Of a DNA stretch of 64,000 nt, positions 36,869 to 45,867 are shown in pieces. Position numbers and translations under genes: made by a program. How positions within the stretch are numbered: position 1 is the stretch's first letter; the number at the start of each line of letters is the position of its first letter. The stretch is from positions 1 to 64,000 of the forward strand of contig NZ_SDDZ01000011.1 in assembly GCF_004115975.1 (NCBI RefSeq), read 5' to 3'. Below the pieces are notes generated by a model. It was not told where the DNA came from. It made no database searches and saw only the letters and a list, made by a program, of their open reading frames with translations. The DNA comes from Gelidibacter gilvus. Its GTDB lineage: Bacteria; Bacteroidota; Bacteroidia; Flavobacteriales; Flavobacteriaceae.

Positions 36869-38083
36869 TTATTTTTTGTAGAAATGAAAAGTGATTATTT
36901 CCAAATTTACTTTTTTATCTTTGTCTTGAGGTAAATGAAACTCATATGAAAATGAAGATTCGCCATTGTCTCCAATATATCGTGAATAATAATCGTGGTT
37001 TATAATATCTGTTTTTATAATATTTAACACATTAGTAAAGTCTTTATTCTCTACAAAAATTATGACTGCCACTTTCGAATCTCTCCAGGTTAAATATCTA
37101 TCAAACAATTGTGATATCGCCTTGAGGAATTCCGAACTACCGTGCCAAAATTTACACTCTGCAATATATAGATTTGTACCATCGTCTGCATATTTTAATA
37201 CGATATCTGCTTTACCACCACTATTAAAAGTTTCTCCAGTTGCCGTTGCACCAGTATACCTAGTTTCAAGTATGAATAAGAATTGGTCTCTTAATCCTTC
37301 TTCGTTTTTCCCAATATATAAGGCGGGTTTTTTCTCCATACTTTTTCCAGAATCGTAAACAACTTTTAAAACGTCATCATACATCTCTTTACTCATTGAT
37401 GGTACAGAGTTGAATTCTGTATTTTTTGAAACAATAGGTTGTTTTATTATTTTCTTTTTTATTGTAGGTGCTGAAAATATAGATTGTGTATCTGCATTAA
37501 TTTTTACGTTAATAGCCGCATAAAAATCATTTTCTTCTTTATACTTATTTTTCTCATGAAGAAATATTGTCCGGATATTATCTTCAAAAGTCACATTTGA
37601 TTGAATAACATTTTCATTGACTGCATTTAGATTAGTAAAAGCTTCGCAATAGCAAGAAGCTCTCACTTTTTTAAATTCCACTGCATCCTGTTTAAAGATT
37701 TTTATTTGAAATGAAACAGTTTTATATGAGCTATTGACATCTATATCATAACTAGAATAAGTATATGGATTTGGTTTAACGGCAAATAAATCTGCACTAC
37801 CTTCGAAATGATATGTTATTCTGAAAGTCCAAAAATTTGTCATAAATTCTCTCCCAAACATATCTCTTTGAATTTCTTGAGAATTTATAGGATTAGAAAC
37901 TTCTTCTGTATCAAGAAGAATCTTTAACGGTTCAAGACGATAATTTTCTATAATGTAATTAATGTATTCATTTTCATCAACTTTCAAAATATAATCTTTC
38001 CCCTTTTTGTTTATTTCTTCAATTATTGATTGTGTATAGATTCTTGAAAATTCCATCCAAGATATATTTGAAAATGAATCCAT
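36869..38083 (-). CDS. Putative PD-(D/E)XK nuclease, family unknown
   Basis: 404 residues. The C-terminal third carries a restriction-like fold pattern: E261/E262 in GKNEEGLRDQFL, D293 in GGKADIVLKYAD, E309-C-K311 in LYIAECKFWHG, and Q325 in AISQLFDRYLTWRD. The N-terminal 230 residues match nothing I recognise. It stands alone upstream of the restriction operon inside the conjugative element, with its own AT-rich flanks. Likely a defence or mobile-element nuclease; the target and any partner are unknown. Confidence 0.65.
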   Translation of the reverse strand: MDSFSNISWMEFSRIYTQSIIEEINKKGKDYILKVDENEYINYIIENYRLEPLKILLDTEEVSNPINSQEIQRDMFGREFMTNFWTFRITYHFEGSADLFAVKPNPYTYSSYDIDVNSSYKTVSFQIKIFKQDAVEFKKVRASCYCEAFTNLNAVNENVIQSNVTFEDNIRTIFLHEKNKYKEENDFYAAINVKINADTQSIFSAPTIKKKIIKQPIVSKNTEFNSVPSMSKEMYDDVLKVVYDSGKSMEKKPALYIGKNEEGLRDQFLFILETRYTGATATGETFNSGGKADIVLKYADDGTNLYIAECKFWHGSSEFLKAISQLFDRYLTWRDSKVAVIIFVENKDFTNVLNIIKTDIINHDYYSRYIGDNGESSFSYEFHLPQDKDKKVNLEIITFHFYKK

Positions 38084-38312
38084 TCTGACAGTTTTGTTTA
38101 AATTTTTAGCAGCGTGAGTAAAGAGGATTGCAATTCAGCCAATATTGCCCATATATATAATGTTAATCTGATTTATTCACTACAAAATAGCTCCGATTCA
38201 ATTTGGAATTAATTTCTTGATTTGAGTTTTAAGATATTAATTATATAATTATTAGATCTATAGAGAAATTTAATAATAGTAGCTAAGCTTAAAGATCAAT
38301 CTATTTAAACTT

Positions 38313-39893
38313 CTATCCAAATATTGATTTAGCTTCCCTATATATCCGTTCAAAATTATCTTCTAAATCGGCATATGAAAATTCCTTAGTGTCTGTTGGT
38401 AATTCCCTCTGAATGTTCTGCAATTTAAACTGTAACCTTTTGTCCTTCCCATCCGCATAAGTAATAAACTCCCCTTGCTTCAATCGAAAAAAAACATCAG
38501 CCCTAATTTTCGGAATTTCTTTTTCTCCAGTAGTCACACGCGTATCAAAATCCAGATTATAGCCCCGACTCACGCTTTTTGTTGGGTCTTTGACAATCTC
38601 AAAAAAACGTTCATAATATTTAGCGGTGTCAGGATCATTGACCTTGCCAAAAAACTGGTAGGACAGGTTGCTTAATATTGCTTTACTTGCCTTATCGCCG
38701 TACATCATATCATTTTGGATCTTGTCTTGCATCACATAGATCGTTGAAATGTTATAGCTCCGCAGTGTCGCAGGAATCCGGTGCATATTCAATAAGCGAA
38801 TGGTAGGGGCTTCTTCCATCAGTAAGAAGGACGCTTTAGAATTTCGAACGCTCATTTGTTTGGTAATCGTGTGAATGATTGTTGCAATAACAGGCGAATA
38901 CGAAGTTTCAAATTTCGGATTATTTACTATTGAAATCACGCAGGGATTTTCTGGACTATTAATATTCAAAGGGACTTCATCTACTGACAATGCCATAAAG
39001 ATGCGCTGTGTACTAATGCGTTTCAATGCATTGGCCAAGGTGCTTTTAACACCTGCCGTCTGCCGTTCAGAATCCTTGCCACTGATAAACGCATCTGCCA
39101 TGGCCCTTGATGTGGTATTGGTTTCCAAGAACTTGATAAGGCTTTCGGTATTTAAGTATTGATATACCGCAATCAAATGAGGCAGCGTGCAGAATTTGGG
39201 ATAATCCGTTTTTAATTTCCAGATCAATCCACCAATCAATCCTTCTGCAGCATCATTGAAGAATTTTGTGGTACCAGAAGCTCCGGATTCTCTTTGTTCC
39301 AAAAGATTCTCAATCAGTACCCGCGACACCTCATTGACGCTCTCCTCGTTCTCTAGATAGCGTGGCGCAATAGGATTTACCCTATGGATGATTCTATCGA
39401 AGGAAATGATCTTAAATGGGATGTTGCCATTTTTGAAAAGCGGATACGCCATTTCCGTCAATTCAAAATCTTTGTAATCGTGAATGATGCCACAAAAACT
39501 CTCTTTCCGGAAGTGTTTCAGAAAACCATAGACCACGCTCTCGGTTTTACCGCTTCCGGCAGAACCGATAACTGACGCCCCTCGTTTGATGTTGTCGAGT
39601 TTGAAGTTTCCTTTGTCCGTGGCAAAGTTGACCTGATATTTGAGATTACCATTTACAGGAACGTCCGTTTTATGCAAGAACACATACATGACTATGTTAA
39701 CTAATAGCAATGGACAAATTAAATAGAGTGCTAATAAAATGAGTTGGATTTCATCTTTCAGAAAAAAGACAAAAGCACTAAGGATTAGAAAATTGATAAT
39801 AAATGCATATCTGCTTATCCGATACATGCCATAGAAAATGCTACTGGTCAAACCAATAATTAAAAGTGTCGATAAGAGATTGTTCAGATGCAT
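38313..39893 (-). CDS. Type IV coupling protein (VirD4/TraG-like, MobC)
   Basis: 526 residues. Two N-terminal membrane segments (about 7-48 and 50-72) precede an ATPase domain with Walker A G110-S-A-G-S-G-K-T117 and Walker B SFLLMEEAP. TSTIYVMQD-like and KASKAILSNLSYQFFGK patches are typical of coupling proteins. It would dock the relaxosome to the secretion channel. It follows the relaxase gene by 10 bp. Confidence 0.9.
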   Translation of the reverse strand: MHLNNLLSTLLIIGLTSSIFYGMYRISRYAFIINFLILSAFVFFLKDEIQLILLALYLICPLLLVNIVMYVFLHKTDVPVNGNLKYQVNFATDKGNFKLDNIKRGASVIGSAGSGKTESVVYGFLKHFRKESFCGIIHDYKDFELTEMAYPLFKNGNIPFKIISFDRIIHRVNPIAPRYLENEESVNEVSRVLIENLLEQRESGASGTTKFFNDAAEGLIGGLIWKLKTDYPKFCTLPHLIAVYQYLNTESLIKFLETNTTSRAMADAFISGKDSERQTAGVKSTLANALKRISTQRIFMALSVDEVPLNINSPENPCVISIVNNPKFETSYSPVIATIIHTITKQMSVRNSKASFLLMEEAPTIRLLNMHRIPATLRSYNISTIYVMQDKIQNDMMYGDKASKAILSNLSYQFFGKVNDPDTAKYYERFFEIVKDPTKSVSRGYNLDFDTRVTTGEKEIPKIRADVFFRLKQGEFITYADGKDKRLQFKLQNIQRELPTDTKEFSYADLEDNFERIYREAKSIFG

Positions 39894-39903
39894 AGCTCTA
39901 AAA

Positions 39904-40935
39904 TTAGATCCCGATGGAACTTGATTTGATGGCGACTTCTACTCCACGTCGCAATCCTTTAAATATTTTCATTGCTAATTGTCCTTGTGTAACCGGAATG
40001 CTCGGCATCATCGGAACACCTGCTTTGCCCATAATTTTGAACGCTAATGCTTTTTCATTGGTAGGCAATTTCATCAGCGCGGCAAAGTAGATCTTTGGAT
40101 TCTTGATAAAATCCTTTCTCGCTTGATAGGTCTCCGCGAAGTTTCGATGGTATCCAAAAGTCTTATCGAACGTCTTTTCTGCTTTCTCAAAAAAACTGTC
40201 CCGATCGAATCCACGCTTGACGGACTTCCCATTCAATTCCACATTGGATGTTTTATATTTGCTTCCCGGGGACAAGCTGAATCTGTTGGACGCATCCTTT
40301 CGGCTCACGATGATATGGATATGACTTTGACTTCCCTCCTTTTGCATTCCCTGAACGATCCGTTTACCTGCCTGTTGGTGTGGCGTTTCCCTTTCCAATT
40401 TTGTTATTTCTGTCTTTTTTTCTTTAACATTCCCTGCCATCGTACCATTTTCAATTTTGCGGATGTCGGTTTTAAGCTGTAATATTTTCGTGGCAAAAGG
40501 TTGGTTTTCCTTAACCTGGACGTCTGATCCTTTAAATGTGCGTTGATGCTCAATTTTAGCATAGTATTTTATATCATCAATAGTGATCGGACGGCCGTTG
40601 ATTTCACGATTAAAAGAGGTGACATAATCCTTCATCAGTTCACGGGTGTACTTTTTTAAATCCTCATTGTTGTGCTCTAATTTTCCCAATTCATATTTAG
40701 AGGGACTGACCGTTATGGAATAGAATCTTGGTTCCGTCTTTTCCAATTTGGCCGTATTGCCGTCGATTTCCCTAATCACTTCTTCTGCTGAAATTTCATT
40801 GTCATACTGATTAAAAAAACATTCCATGTCTTCCTGGTCCAAACCTTGATTCTCTTTCTCCAGATAACCCACGAAATCCGCTGAACTTTTAGAATAGCTC
40901 CCGCCCATTTTTTGGGGTGTAATGGTTATATACAT
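39904..40935 (-). CDS. Relaxase/mobilisation protein MobB (DUF5712)
   Basis: 343 residues. N-terminal MYITITPQKMGGSYSKSSAD and a central metal-binding HIH (H205, H207) in SQSHIHIIVSRKD, with an earlier H130 in AKIEHQRTFKG, match the DUF5712 relaxase family of Bacteroidota elements. It should nick at oriT and pilot the strand. An upstream BtgA-like protein gene lies 11 bp away, and the coupling protein follows. Confidence 0.85.
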   Translation of the reverse strand: MYITITPQKMGGSYSKSSADFVGYLEKENQGLDQEDMECFFNQYDNEISAEEVIREIDGNTAKLEKTEPRFYSITVSPSKYELGKLEHNNEDLKKYTRELMKDYVTSFNREINGRPITIDDIKYYAKIEHQRTFKGSDVQVKENQPFATKILQLKTDIRKIENGTMAGNVKEKKTEITKLERETPHQQAGKRIVQGMQKEGSQSHIHIIVSRKDASNRFSLSPGSKYKTSNVELNGKSVKRGFDRDSFFEKAEKTFDKTFGYHRNFAETYQARKDFIKNPKIYFAALMKLPTNEKALAFKIMGKAGVPMMPSIPVTQGQLAMKIFKGLRRGVEVAIKSSSIGI

Positions 40936-40946
40936 AGTTCAATAAT

Positions 40947-41348
40947 TTAAAGTTCTTTGGTGGTATTTCTTTTCTCCTCAAAACTGTCCCCTTTCTTTTC
41001 TTCCCTAAATTTCTTCTCTAAAATCAAGGATTTATTTTTGGGCTCTTCTGCTTGAAAAAGCGATTCCAACATGGCCATGGTCGGTTTGGTTTGGGTCTTT
41101 TCAATATCCCGCTGAATGGCAATAATGGCATTCATTCGTTTCAACAAATTAGTCTCAACGGTATTTAAATTAACCGCAATAGTTCTACCTGATGGACCAA
41201 ATTTTTCCTTAGGTGAGATCTCATTATAGAGGAAAAAATCGAGCATCGTAGCCATGGCTTCGGTATGTGATTTAAAGTGCGTTCTTGAAAATTCCTGAAA
41301 ACGTTTGGCGGTATCCCGCTTAATCCTGATAGTGATGAAAGAGTCCAT
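40947..41348 (-). CDS. BfmA/BtgA-family mobilisation protein
   Basis: 133 residues. The N-terminal FITIRIKRDTAKRFQEFSRT resembles a ribbon-helix-helix region, followed by a helical segment (VETNLLKRMNAIIAIQRDIE). This is the BtgA family, a relaxosome accessory protein that binds oriT. First gene of the mob operon, directly beside the candidate oriT. Confidence 0.82.
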   Translation of the reverse strand: MDSFITIRIKRDTAKRFQEFSRTHFKSHTEAMATMLDFFLYNEISPKEKFGPSGRTIAVNLNTVETNLLKRMNAIIAIQRDIEKTQTKPTMAMLESLFQAEEPKNKSLILEKKFREEKKGDSFEEKRNTTKEL

Positions 41349-41365
41349 TTATTTCGCTTTTTTAT

Positions 41366-41612
41366 GCATTTGACGTAAATCCATCCCAGTTTACAGGTGG
41401 TTTCGGGGCATTTGACGCAAATTGATGAAATCTAAGAAATTAATACATTTTCAAGTAATTGAAAATCAATGATTTATAAACGAAAAGGAACATGTAACGT
41501 GGCTCTGCCCGTTACCCTCTTGCTATTCCTTTTCGTCCCGCCAAAGCGGGACAAAATTTCATACAATCTGGCCAAAAAGCCAATTGCCTTTTTCGGAATT
41601 TTCAAAATTCCG
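41366..41612. other. Candidate oriT with direct and nested inverted repeats
   Basis: Direct repeats GCATTTGACGTAAAT (41366-41380) and GCATTTGACGCAAAT (41408-41422) are followed by nested inverted repeats. Outer arms CGAAAAGGAA (41481-41490) and TTCCTTTTCG (41526-41535) enclose inner arms GTAACG (41494-41499) and CGTTAC (41510-41515). Next come a hairpin GTCCCGC-CAAA-GCGGGAC (41535-41552) and a near-palindrome CGGAATTTT-C-AAAATTCCG (41594-41612). It lies directly upstream of the btgA-mobB-mobC operon, where oriT is expected. Confidence 0.55.
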
Positions 41613-41740
41613 ATATGTAATTTAAGATGGATACGGTTATCAGCGAAAGTCAAAAATGGATAACCATATAAAAATATAGGTACTGAATTTCAGTGAAATA
41701 AAGATACGTTTTTTTTTTGAACTCAAATTAATTATACGCA

Positions 41741-41765
41741 AAAACACCTCCAAAATTTAGAGGTG
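41741..41765 (-). terminator. Intrinsic terminator after the 65-residue gene
   Basis: On the minus strand, CACCTC (41765-41760) pairs with GAGGTG (41750-41745) and is followed by TTTTT. It lies 23 bp after the stop of the gene at 41788-41985. Confidence 0.7.
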
Positions 41766-41787
41766 CTTAATACTTATCTATAAAAAA

Positions 41788-41985
41788 TTAGATGTTGAAT
41801 TTAAAGGTATAAGAATATAGATTTCGTAATGCCTCTTCCTCTGTCGTCGTTTCAAAACAAGTATAATTTTCTCTTACGTACTGGCGAATACTATCACCAA
41901 ATTTTCGTTCCACATCTTTTTTAGAAATTTCTAAAAGTCGGTTTTGAGCTTCTTCGCTCAAGTTTGTAAAATTGAGATATACCAA
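41788..41985 (-). CDS. Small hypothetical protein of conjugative element
   Basis: 65 residues, acidic and soluble, LSEEAQNRLLEISKKDVERK being the clearest helical stretch. It follows the DUF6876-like gene by 11 bp and has a terminator after it, so it is the last gene of the ssb operon. Function unknown. Confidence 0.6.
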   Translation of the reverse strand: MVYLNFTNLSEEAQNRLLEISKKDVERKFGDSIRQYVRENYTCFETTTEEEALRNLYSYTFKFNI

Positions 41986-41996
41986 GGCATGAAATT

Positions 41997-42377
41997 TTAG
42001 TATTCGCTTGGCAACATCAGCGTGCCATTTACAAAAAACAACCGCAGTTCATCCAGTGGAAAATCTGTAGCATGATAGCTGTGTTTTTCTAAAATGTTAT
42101 CGTTGCCATCGGTGTAGATAATTTCAGCTTCGTAACCTGAAAAAGCCTGTTTTTCCTTGGACAGTCTTTTGAAGTCTATGGTTACAAATTCGCTTCGATT
42201 CATCAAACTTTTTGCAATTACAGAGGTGTCCGTAATGAGCCAAAAACAATCTGCTATATTGGCTAGATATTTAAGTCCATCAGTAAAACGTGTTCTTATT
42301 AATGGAATCGAATAGAACATTTCCGTCCCGTGAAAATGTTGCAATCCTTCTTTGATTTCTTTAACTTGTGCTTTCAT
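41997..42377 (-). CDS. DUF6876-like protein
   Basis: 126 residues. The order GLQHFHGTEMFYSIPLIRTR, then GLKYLANIADCFWLITD, and a C-terminal LPLDELRLFFVNGTLMLPSE-like end is the pattern of DUF6876 proteins, common in Bacteroidota mobile elements and of unknown function. It lies downstream of ssb behind a strong hairpin. Confidence 0.7.
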   Translation of the reverse strand: MKAQVKEIKEGLQHFHGTEMFYSIPLIRTRFTDGLKYLANIADCFWLITDTSVIAKSLMNRSEFVTIDFKRLSKEKQAFSGYEAEIIYTDGNDNILEKHSYHATDFPLDELRLFFVNGTLMLPSEY

Positions 42378-42404
42378 ATTAGATTTTATTAAGTGTTATA
42401 TTAG

Positions 42405-42441
42405 ATAAGAGAGCGCTACTTTCCCAGAGACGCTCTCTTAT
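42405..42441. terminator. Strong 11-bp hairpin between ssb and DUF6876-like gene
   Basis: ATAAGAGAGCG (42405-42415) and CGCTCTCTTAT (42431-42441) pair perfectly across a 15-nt loop. No U-run follows on the minus strand, so it may attenuate or protect mRNA rather than fully terminate. Confidence 0.55.
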
Positions 42442-42452
42442 ATTTTCAAGGA

Positions 42453-42797
42453 TTATTGATCATTCTTACTTCCCAACAAAAGAATTTCTCTTGCCTCTAC
42501 TTCCGTTACATAGCGCTGACTGCCGTCATCAGTGGTATAGGTCCGGGTTCTCAACTTTCCACTAACCCCAATTTCCTTACCCTTATCTACATATTTTTCA
42601 ATAATTTCAGCCGTCTTTCCCCAAGCTACTACCGTGTGCCACTCTGTAGCTTGCGTTTTCTCTCCTTTGGCATTCTTGTAATGTTCGTTTGTTGCCAATG
42701 AAAAACGGGCTACTTTCTTACCGCTTTCAAGGTTCGTAATGGTTGGCTCCTGTCCAACATTTCCAATTAACTGTACATGATTTTTTAAAGTGCTCAT
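42453..42797 (-). CDS. ssb: Single-stranded DNA-binding protein
   Basis: 114 residues. OB-fold signature: NHVQLIGNVGQEPTITNLES, KVARFSLATNEHYKN, TEWHTVVAWGKTAEI, IGVSGKLRTRTYTTDDG. It lacks the acidic C-terminal tail of chromosomal SSB (the end is LLLGSKNDQ), as is common for element-encoded copies. Probably coats transferred single-stranded DNA. Confidence 0.92.
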   Translation of the reverse strand: MSTLKNHVQLIGNVGQEPTITNLESGKKVARFSLATNEHYKNAKGEKTQATEWHTVVAWGKTAEIIEKYVDKGKEIGVSGKLRTRTYTTDDGSQRYVTEVEAREILLLGSKNDQ

Positions 42798-42830
42798 AAT
42801 AAAAGAATTAAAGATTAATTAAAATACGAC

Positions 42831-42989
42831 CTAAACCCCGCCAGAATGAATTCTCGGGCTGGCATTCAGGCAGTTTGCGTTTCTATTTTTCTGAATTGAT
42901 TTACTTATTATATCTTGAGCGTTTTCCTTTTTTGTTTTTTTTGGTGTCGCTTCCTTTTTGATATTTTTGTAAGATTTCATAAGTTTCAT
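42831..42989 (-). CDS. Possible lysine-rich small protein before ssb
   Basis: 52 codons from ATG 42989 (ATG 43007 also possible): MKLMKSYKNIKKEATPKKTK and a polar C-terminus. It ends 33 bp before the ssb start on the same strand. The longer frame to 43118 runs into repeat sequence and is not credible. May be a real small basic protein or a chance frame. Confidence 0.3.
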   Translation of the reverse strand: MKLMKSYKNIKKEATPKKTKKENAQDIISKSIQKNRNANCLNASPRIHSGGV

Positions 42990-43072
42990 TTTAAATTTAC
43001 TTCCCATAGCGCCCTCGCTGTTTCCTTTTTTTGTTGCTGGTACATTTTTAATATTTGGAATTGATGAGGACT

Positions 43073-43262
43073 TATAAAAAAGAGAGAGGTACGAGCCTGG
43101 TTTATGCAGTCCGTTCAAGTTCCAAATGTTGGTATTTTGCTTTCAAAAAAAGGGAGGGACGGCGAGGGTGCGGATGAAAAACTAAAGGCTTATGTGACGT
43201 ATTAAAATGTTGGAAGCGGTGCCAAATTATAAATGGAATTCCGATGTGGCGGACGCTGTTTC
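43073..43262 (+). repeat. Leader of dispersed repeat, copy 1 (direct repeat of 45868-46054)
   Basis: About 190 bp matching 45868-46054 at most positions. Shared words include TTTATGCAGTCC, TTCCAAATGTTGGTATTTT, GAGGGTGCGGATG, AAAGGCTTATGTGA and GGCGGACGCT. It brackets, with the second copy, the block 43263-45867. The 94-codon frame at 43207-43491 starts inside this repeat and is not recognised. Confidence 0.75.
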
Positions 43263-43550
43263 ACACTGTTTAGACAAGGATTTAAAACAATTGATTTTAG
43301 AAATGAGTGTGCAAACCAATATTTTCCCAAAAGACAATGCTGCAATTGACATTTTAAAGGAAGTGAAATTGCTAACAAACTTAATAATAAGGACAATTCC
43401 TATTTTTCCAAATACCTCAAACTACTCGTTGAAAACACTTCAATTAGTATTCGAAAAGAACACAATTAAATACCATACATTTTTCAAATAGACCATTGTT
43501 TAGGTTATTCATTGTATATTTTTGTGACGTAAAATAAAAATAGGCACAAA

Positions 43551-44005
43551 ATGAAAAATATCTTTCTTCTCGGTTTTTTCTGACACTCTATAGTTGCCAA
43601 CCAAAATTGGATGACCATTCAAAAGAATTGAAAAATTAAATTGACACCCTAAAAAGTGAACTATCAGAAAGCTAAACACCGGGATTTGGGGAATTTAAGG
43701 GCAATATTCAAGTGCACCATTCCAAGTTATGGCCTGCGGGCGAAAATAAAAATTGGAAATTGGCAGATTTTGAAATAAACAAAATCAAAGAAGAATTGAA
43801 AGACATACAAAAATATGAAACCAACCGACCAGAAAGTGAAATGACACCAATGATTAATCCTGCATTGGACAGCGTATCCAAGGCTTTACAAAAACAGAAC
43901 TTGGTGCATTTTAAAAGTAGCTTCAATTTTCTCACCAAAACCTGTGATAATTGTCATCGAGAAACAAAACACGAGTTCCAGACATGCACATTTTTAGCAA
44001 TCTAA
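43551..44005 (+). pseudogene. Decayed heme-binding (CxxCH) lipoprotein-like gene
   Basis: ATG 43551 begins a lipoprotein-like signal (MKNIFLLGFF) interrupted by TGA after 10 codons. Other frames continue with stops (SCQPKLDDHSKELKN then a stop). From 43712 the frame is open with HHSKLWPAGENKNWKLADFE and a cytochrome-c-type heme motif C-D-N-C-H near 43946 in LTKTCDNCHRETKHEF. The end (QTCTFLAI) looks truncated. Several stops and frame changes mark it as decayed, although 43712-44005 alone is open. Confidence 0.6.
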
Positions 44006-44027
44006 AGTTCAAAACAAATTAATAATT

Positions 44028-44459
44028 ATGTTTCAAAAAATTCTAAAAACTAACCAATCAAAAACTACCTTTCTCATCCGACTGATGGTGGGCTCCGTTT
44101 TCCTATCTGAAGGCATTCAAAAATTTCTGTTTCCTGCAATTCGGGGAGCAGGACGATTTAAAAAAATAGGACTTCCATCACCAGAATTTCTTGGCACGTT
44201 TGTCGGCACGTTTGAGATTGTTTGCGGTGCATTGATTTTAATTGGCTTACTCACAAGGTTGGCGAGTATTTCCACGCTTGTTATTATGATAGTGGCAATA
44301 GCAACCACAAAATCAGAAGTTTTAGTTAATGATGGATTTTGGGCAATGATGCACGGAAGCCGAACCGATTGGGCAATGTTTATAGGAAGTCTGTTTTTGA
44401 TTATCAAGGGAAGTGGTAAATTTTCAGTGGATTGGTATATAGGAAATAAGAAAAAATGA
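44028..44459 (+). CDS. DoxX-family membrane protein
   Basis: 143 residues, four membrane segments. LIRLMVGSVFLSEGIQKFLF and GTFEIVCGALILIGLLTRLA are typical of DoxX/DUF417-like proteins. Ends four bases into the start of the permease gene (ATGA overlap), so the two are coupled. The physiological role of such DoxX proteins is not defined. Confidence 0.82.
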   Translation: MFQKILKTNQSKTTFLIRLMVGSVFLSEGIQKFLFPAIRGAGRFKKIGLPSPEFLGTFVGTFEIVCGALILIGLLTRLASISTLVIMIVAIATTKSEVLVNDGFWAMMHGSRTDWAMFIGSLFLIIKGSGKFSVDWYIGNKKK

Positions 44460-45721
44460 AAAATTTGGATGATAAAGGACTTTTAAGATCACTTACTTTA
44501 AAAGATGCAGTAGGCGTTGGTTTAGGAGCAATAATCGGTGCGGGTATTTTTGTAGTAACAGGAATTGCGGCTGGAGTTTCGGGTCCTGCCTTTATTGTTG
44601 GTCTTTTAGTCGCAGGAATTATTGCCACTTTTAATGCCTTAAGTTCTGCGCAATTAGCATCCAAATATCCCCATTCGGGCGGAACTTACGAATATGGATA
44701 TATCTTGATAAATCCTGCTTTTGGATTTTCCGCAGGATGGATGTTTCTAGTGAGTAAGCTTGCAGGGGCAGGTTTTGTTGCCCTAGGCTTTGGCGGCTAT
44801 TTCTACCAATTGATGCCGATCGCCTCTCCAATGACATTTTCTGTTTTAGCTGTTATTCTTCTGACAGTAGCCAATTATTTTGGCATTAAGAAAGCGGGGA
44901 ATTTAAATCTTGCGATTGTTACTATAACTTTCCTTTCACTTATATATTTGGCATTTAGTGGTATCCCTGAAGTGAATTTCGAAAACTTCAAACCCTTTGC
45001 TCCATTTGGTATTTCAGGAATTGCAGAAGCCGCTGCACTTTTGTTTTTTGCCTTTACAGGCTATGGAAGAATTGCGACACTTGCCGAAGAAGTAACGGAT
45101 CCCAAGAAAACGATCCCAAAAGTGATTATTATTACCATAGTAACGGCCATACTTCTTTATAGTGTAATTTCTGTGGTAGCTATAGGGGTTGTAGGCACCC
45201 AAAGTATGGCAAGCAGTACTTCTCCTTTGCAAGTTGTTGCAGATGCTTTAAACACTCCTGAAATCAGTAGTATTATAACTATTGGCGCGTCTACTGCCAT
45301 GTTAGGTGTATTGTTGAGTCAAATATTGGGAATTAGCAGAGTGATGTTAGCCATGGGTAGAAGGAATGACTTACCTCCAATTTTTAAAAAGATACACGAA
45401 AAGTATCGGGTTCCACATATTGGAATACTTTTCACAGGTTTAATAATTTTGATACTTACCCTTATAGGTTCGTTCGAATTTATTGTTAGAGCTGCGACTT
45501 TTACTATTCTACTCTACTATAGCATTACAAATATAGCGGCAATCAAACAGCCGAAGAAAGATAGAATGTATGGCAGATTAATTCCAATATTAGGCTTAAT
45601 CGGATGCTTAGCAATGTCCGCTTCCCTGCCTTTAATTGTAGTATTTTCGGGTATTGGATTACTTTTAACAGGGTTCGTGATAAGGTTTTTATTTCATAGA
45701 ATATATGGCAGACAAGAATAA
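44456..45721 (+). CDS. APC-family amino acid permease
   Basis: 421 residues, about 12 membrane helices. The TM1 motif GLGAIIGAGIFV and TM6-region FFAFTGYGRIATLAEEVTDP identify the amino acid-polyamine-organocation superfamily. The length is at the short end of APC transporters. Substrate cannot be read. Coupled to the DoxX-like gene by a 4-bp overlap. Confidence 0.9.
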   Translation: MKNLDDKGLLRSLTLKDAVGVGLGAIIGAGIFVVTGIAAGVSGPAFIVGLLVAGIIATFNALSSAQLASKYPHSGGTYEYGYILINPAFGFSAGWMFLVSKLAGAGFVALGFGGYFYQLMPIASPMTFSVLAVILLTVANYFGIKKAGNLNLAIVTITFLSLIYLAFSGIPEVNFENFKPFAPFGISGIAEAAALLFFAFTGYGRIATLAEEVTDPKKTIPKVIIITIVTAILLYSVISVVAIGVVGTQSMASSTSPLQVVADALNTPEISSIITIGASTAMLGVLLSQILGISRVMLAMGRRNDLPPIFKKIHEKYRVPHIGILFTGLIILILTLIGSFEFIVRAATFTILLYYSITNIAAIKQPKKDRMYGRLIPILGLIGCLAMSASLPLIVVFSGIGLLLTGFVIRFLFHRIYGRQE

Positions 45722-45867
45722 AAAACCTTGTTTTTCCAACCATAACTTTCCAGTTATCCTTGATTTCCCAATAACACCTTTTATTATCTTCGAATTTGGT
45801 TTGTTTTTCTGCTTCATTATAAACTAAAAAAAAACTTAAACAGATTTAATACAAAATTATTGAGGGC

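Noticed and set aside
42990-43118. N-terminal extension of the small lysine-rich ORF before ssb
   Set aside because: The extension runs into the repeat leader; only the short form from 42989 or 43007 is plausible.
43207-43491. 94-codon ORF after the first repeat leader
   Set aside because: Its N-terminus lies in repeat DNA and the rest shows no known domain; may be a fragment but cannot be supported as a gene.
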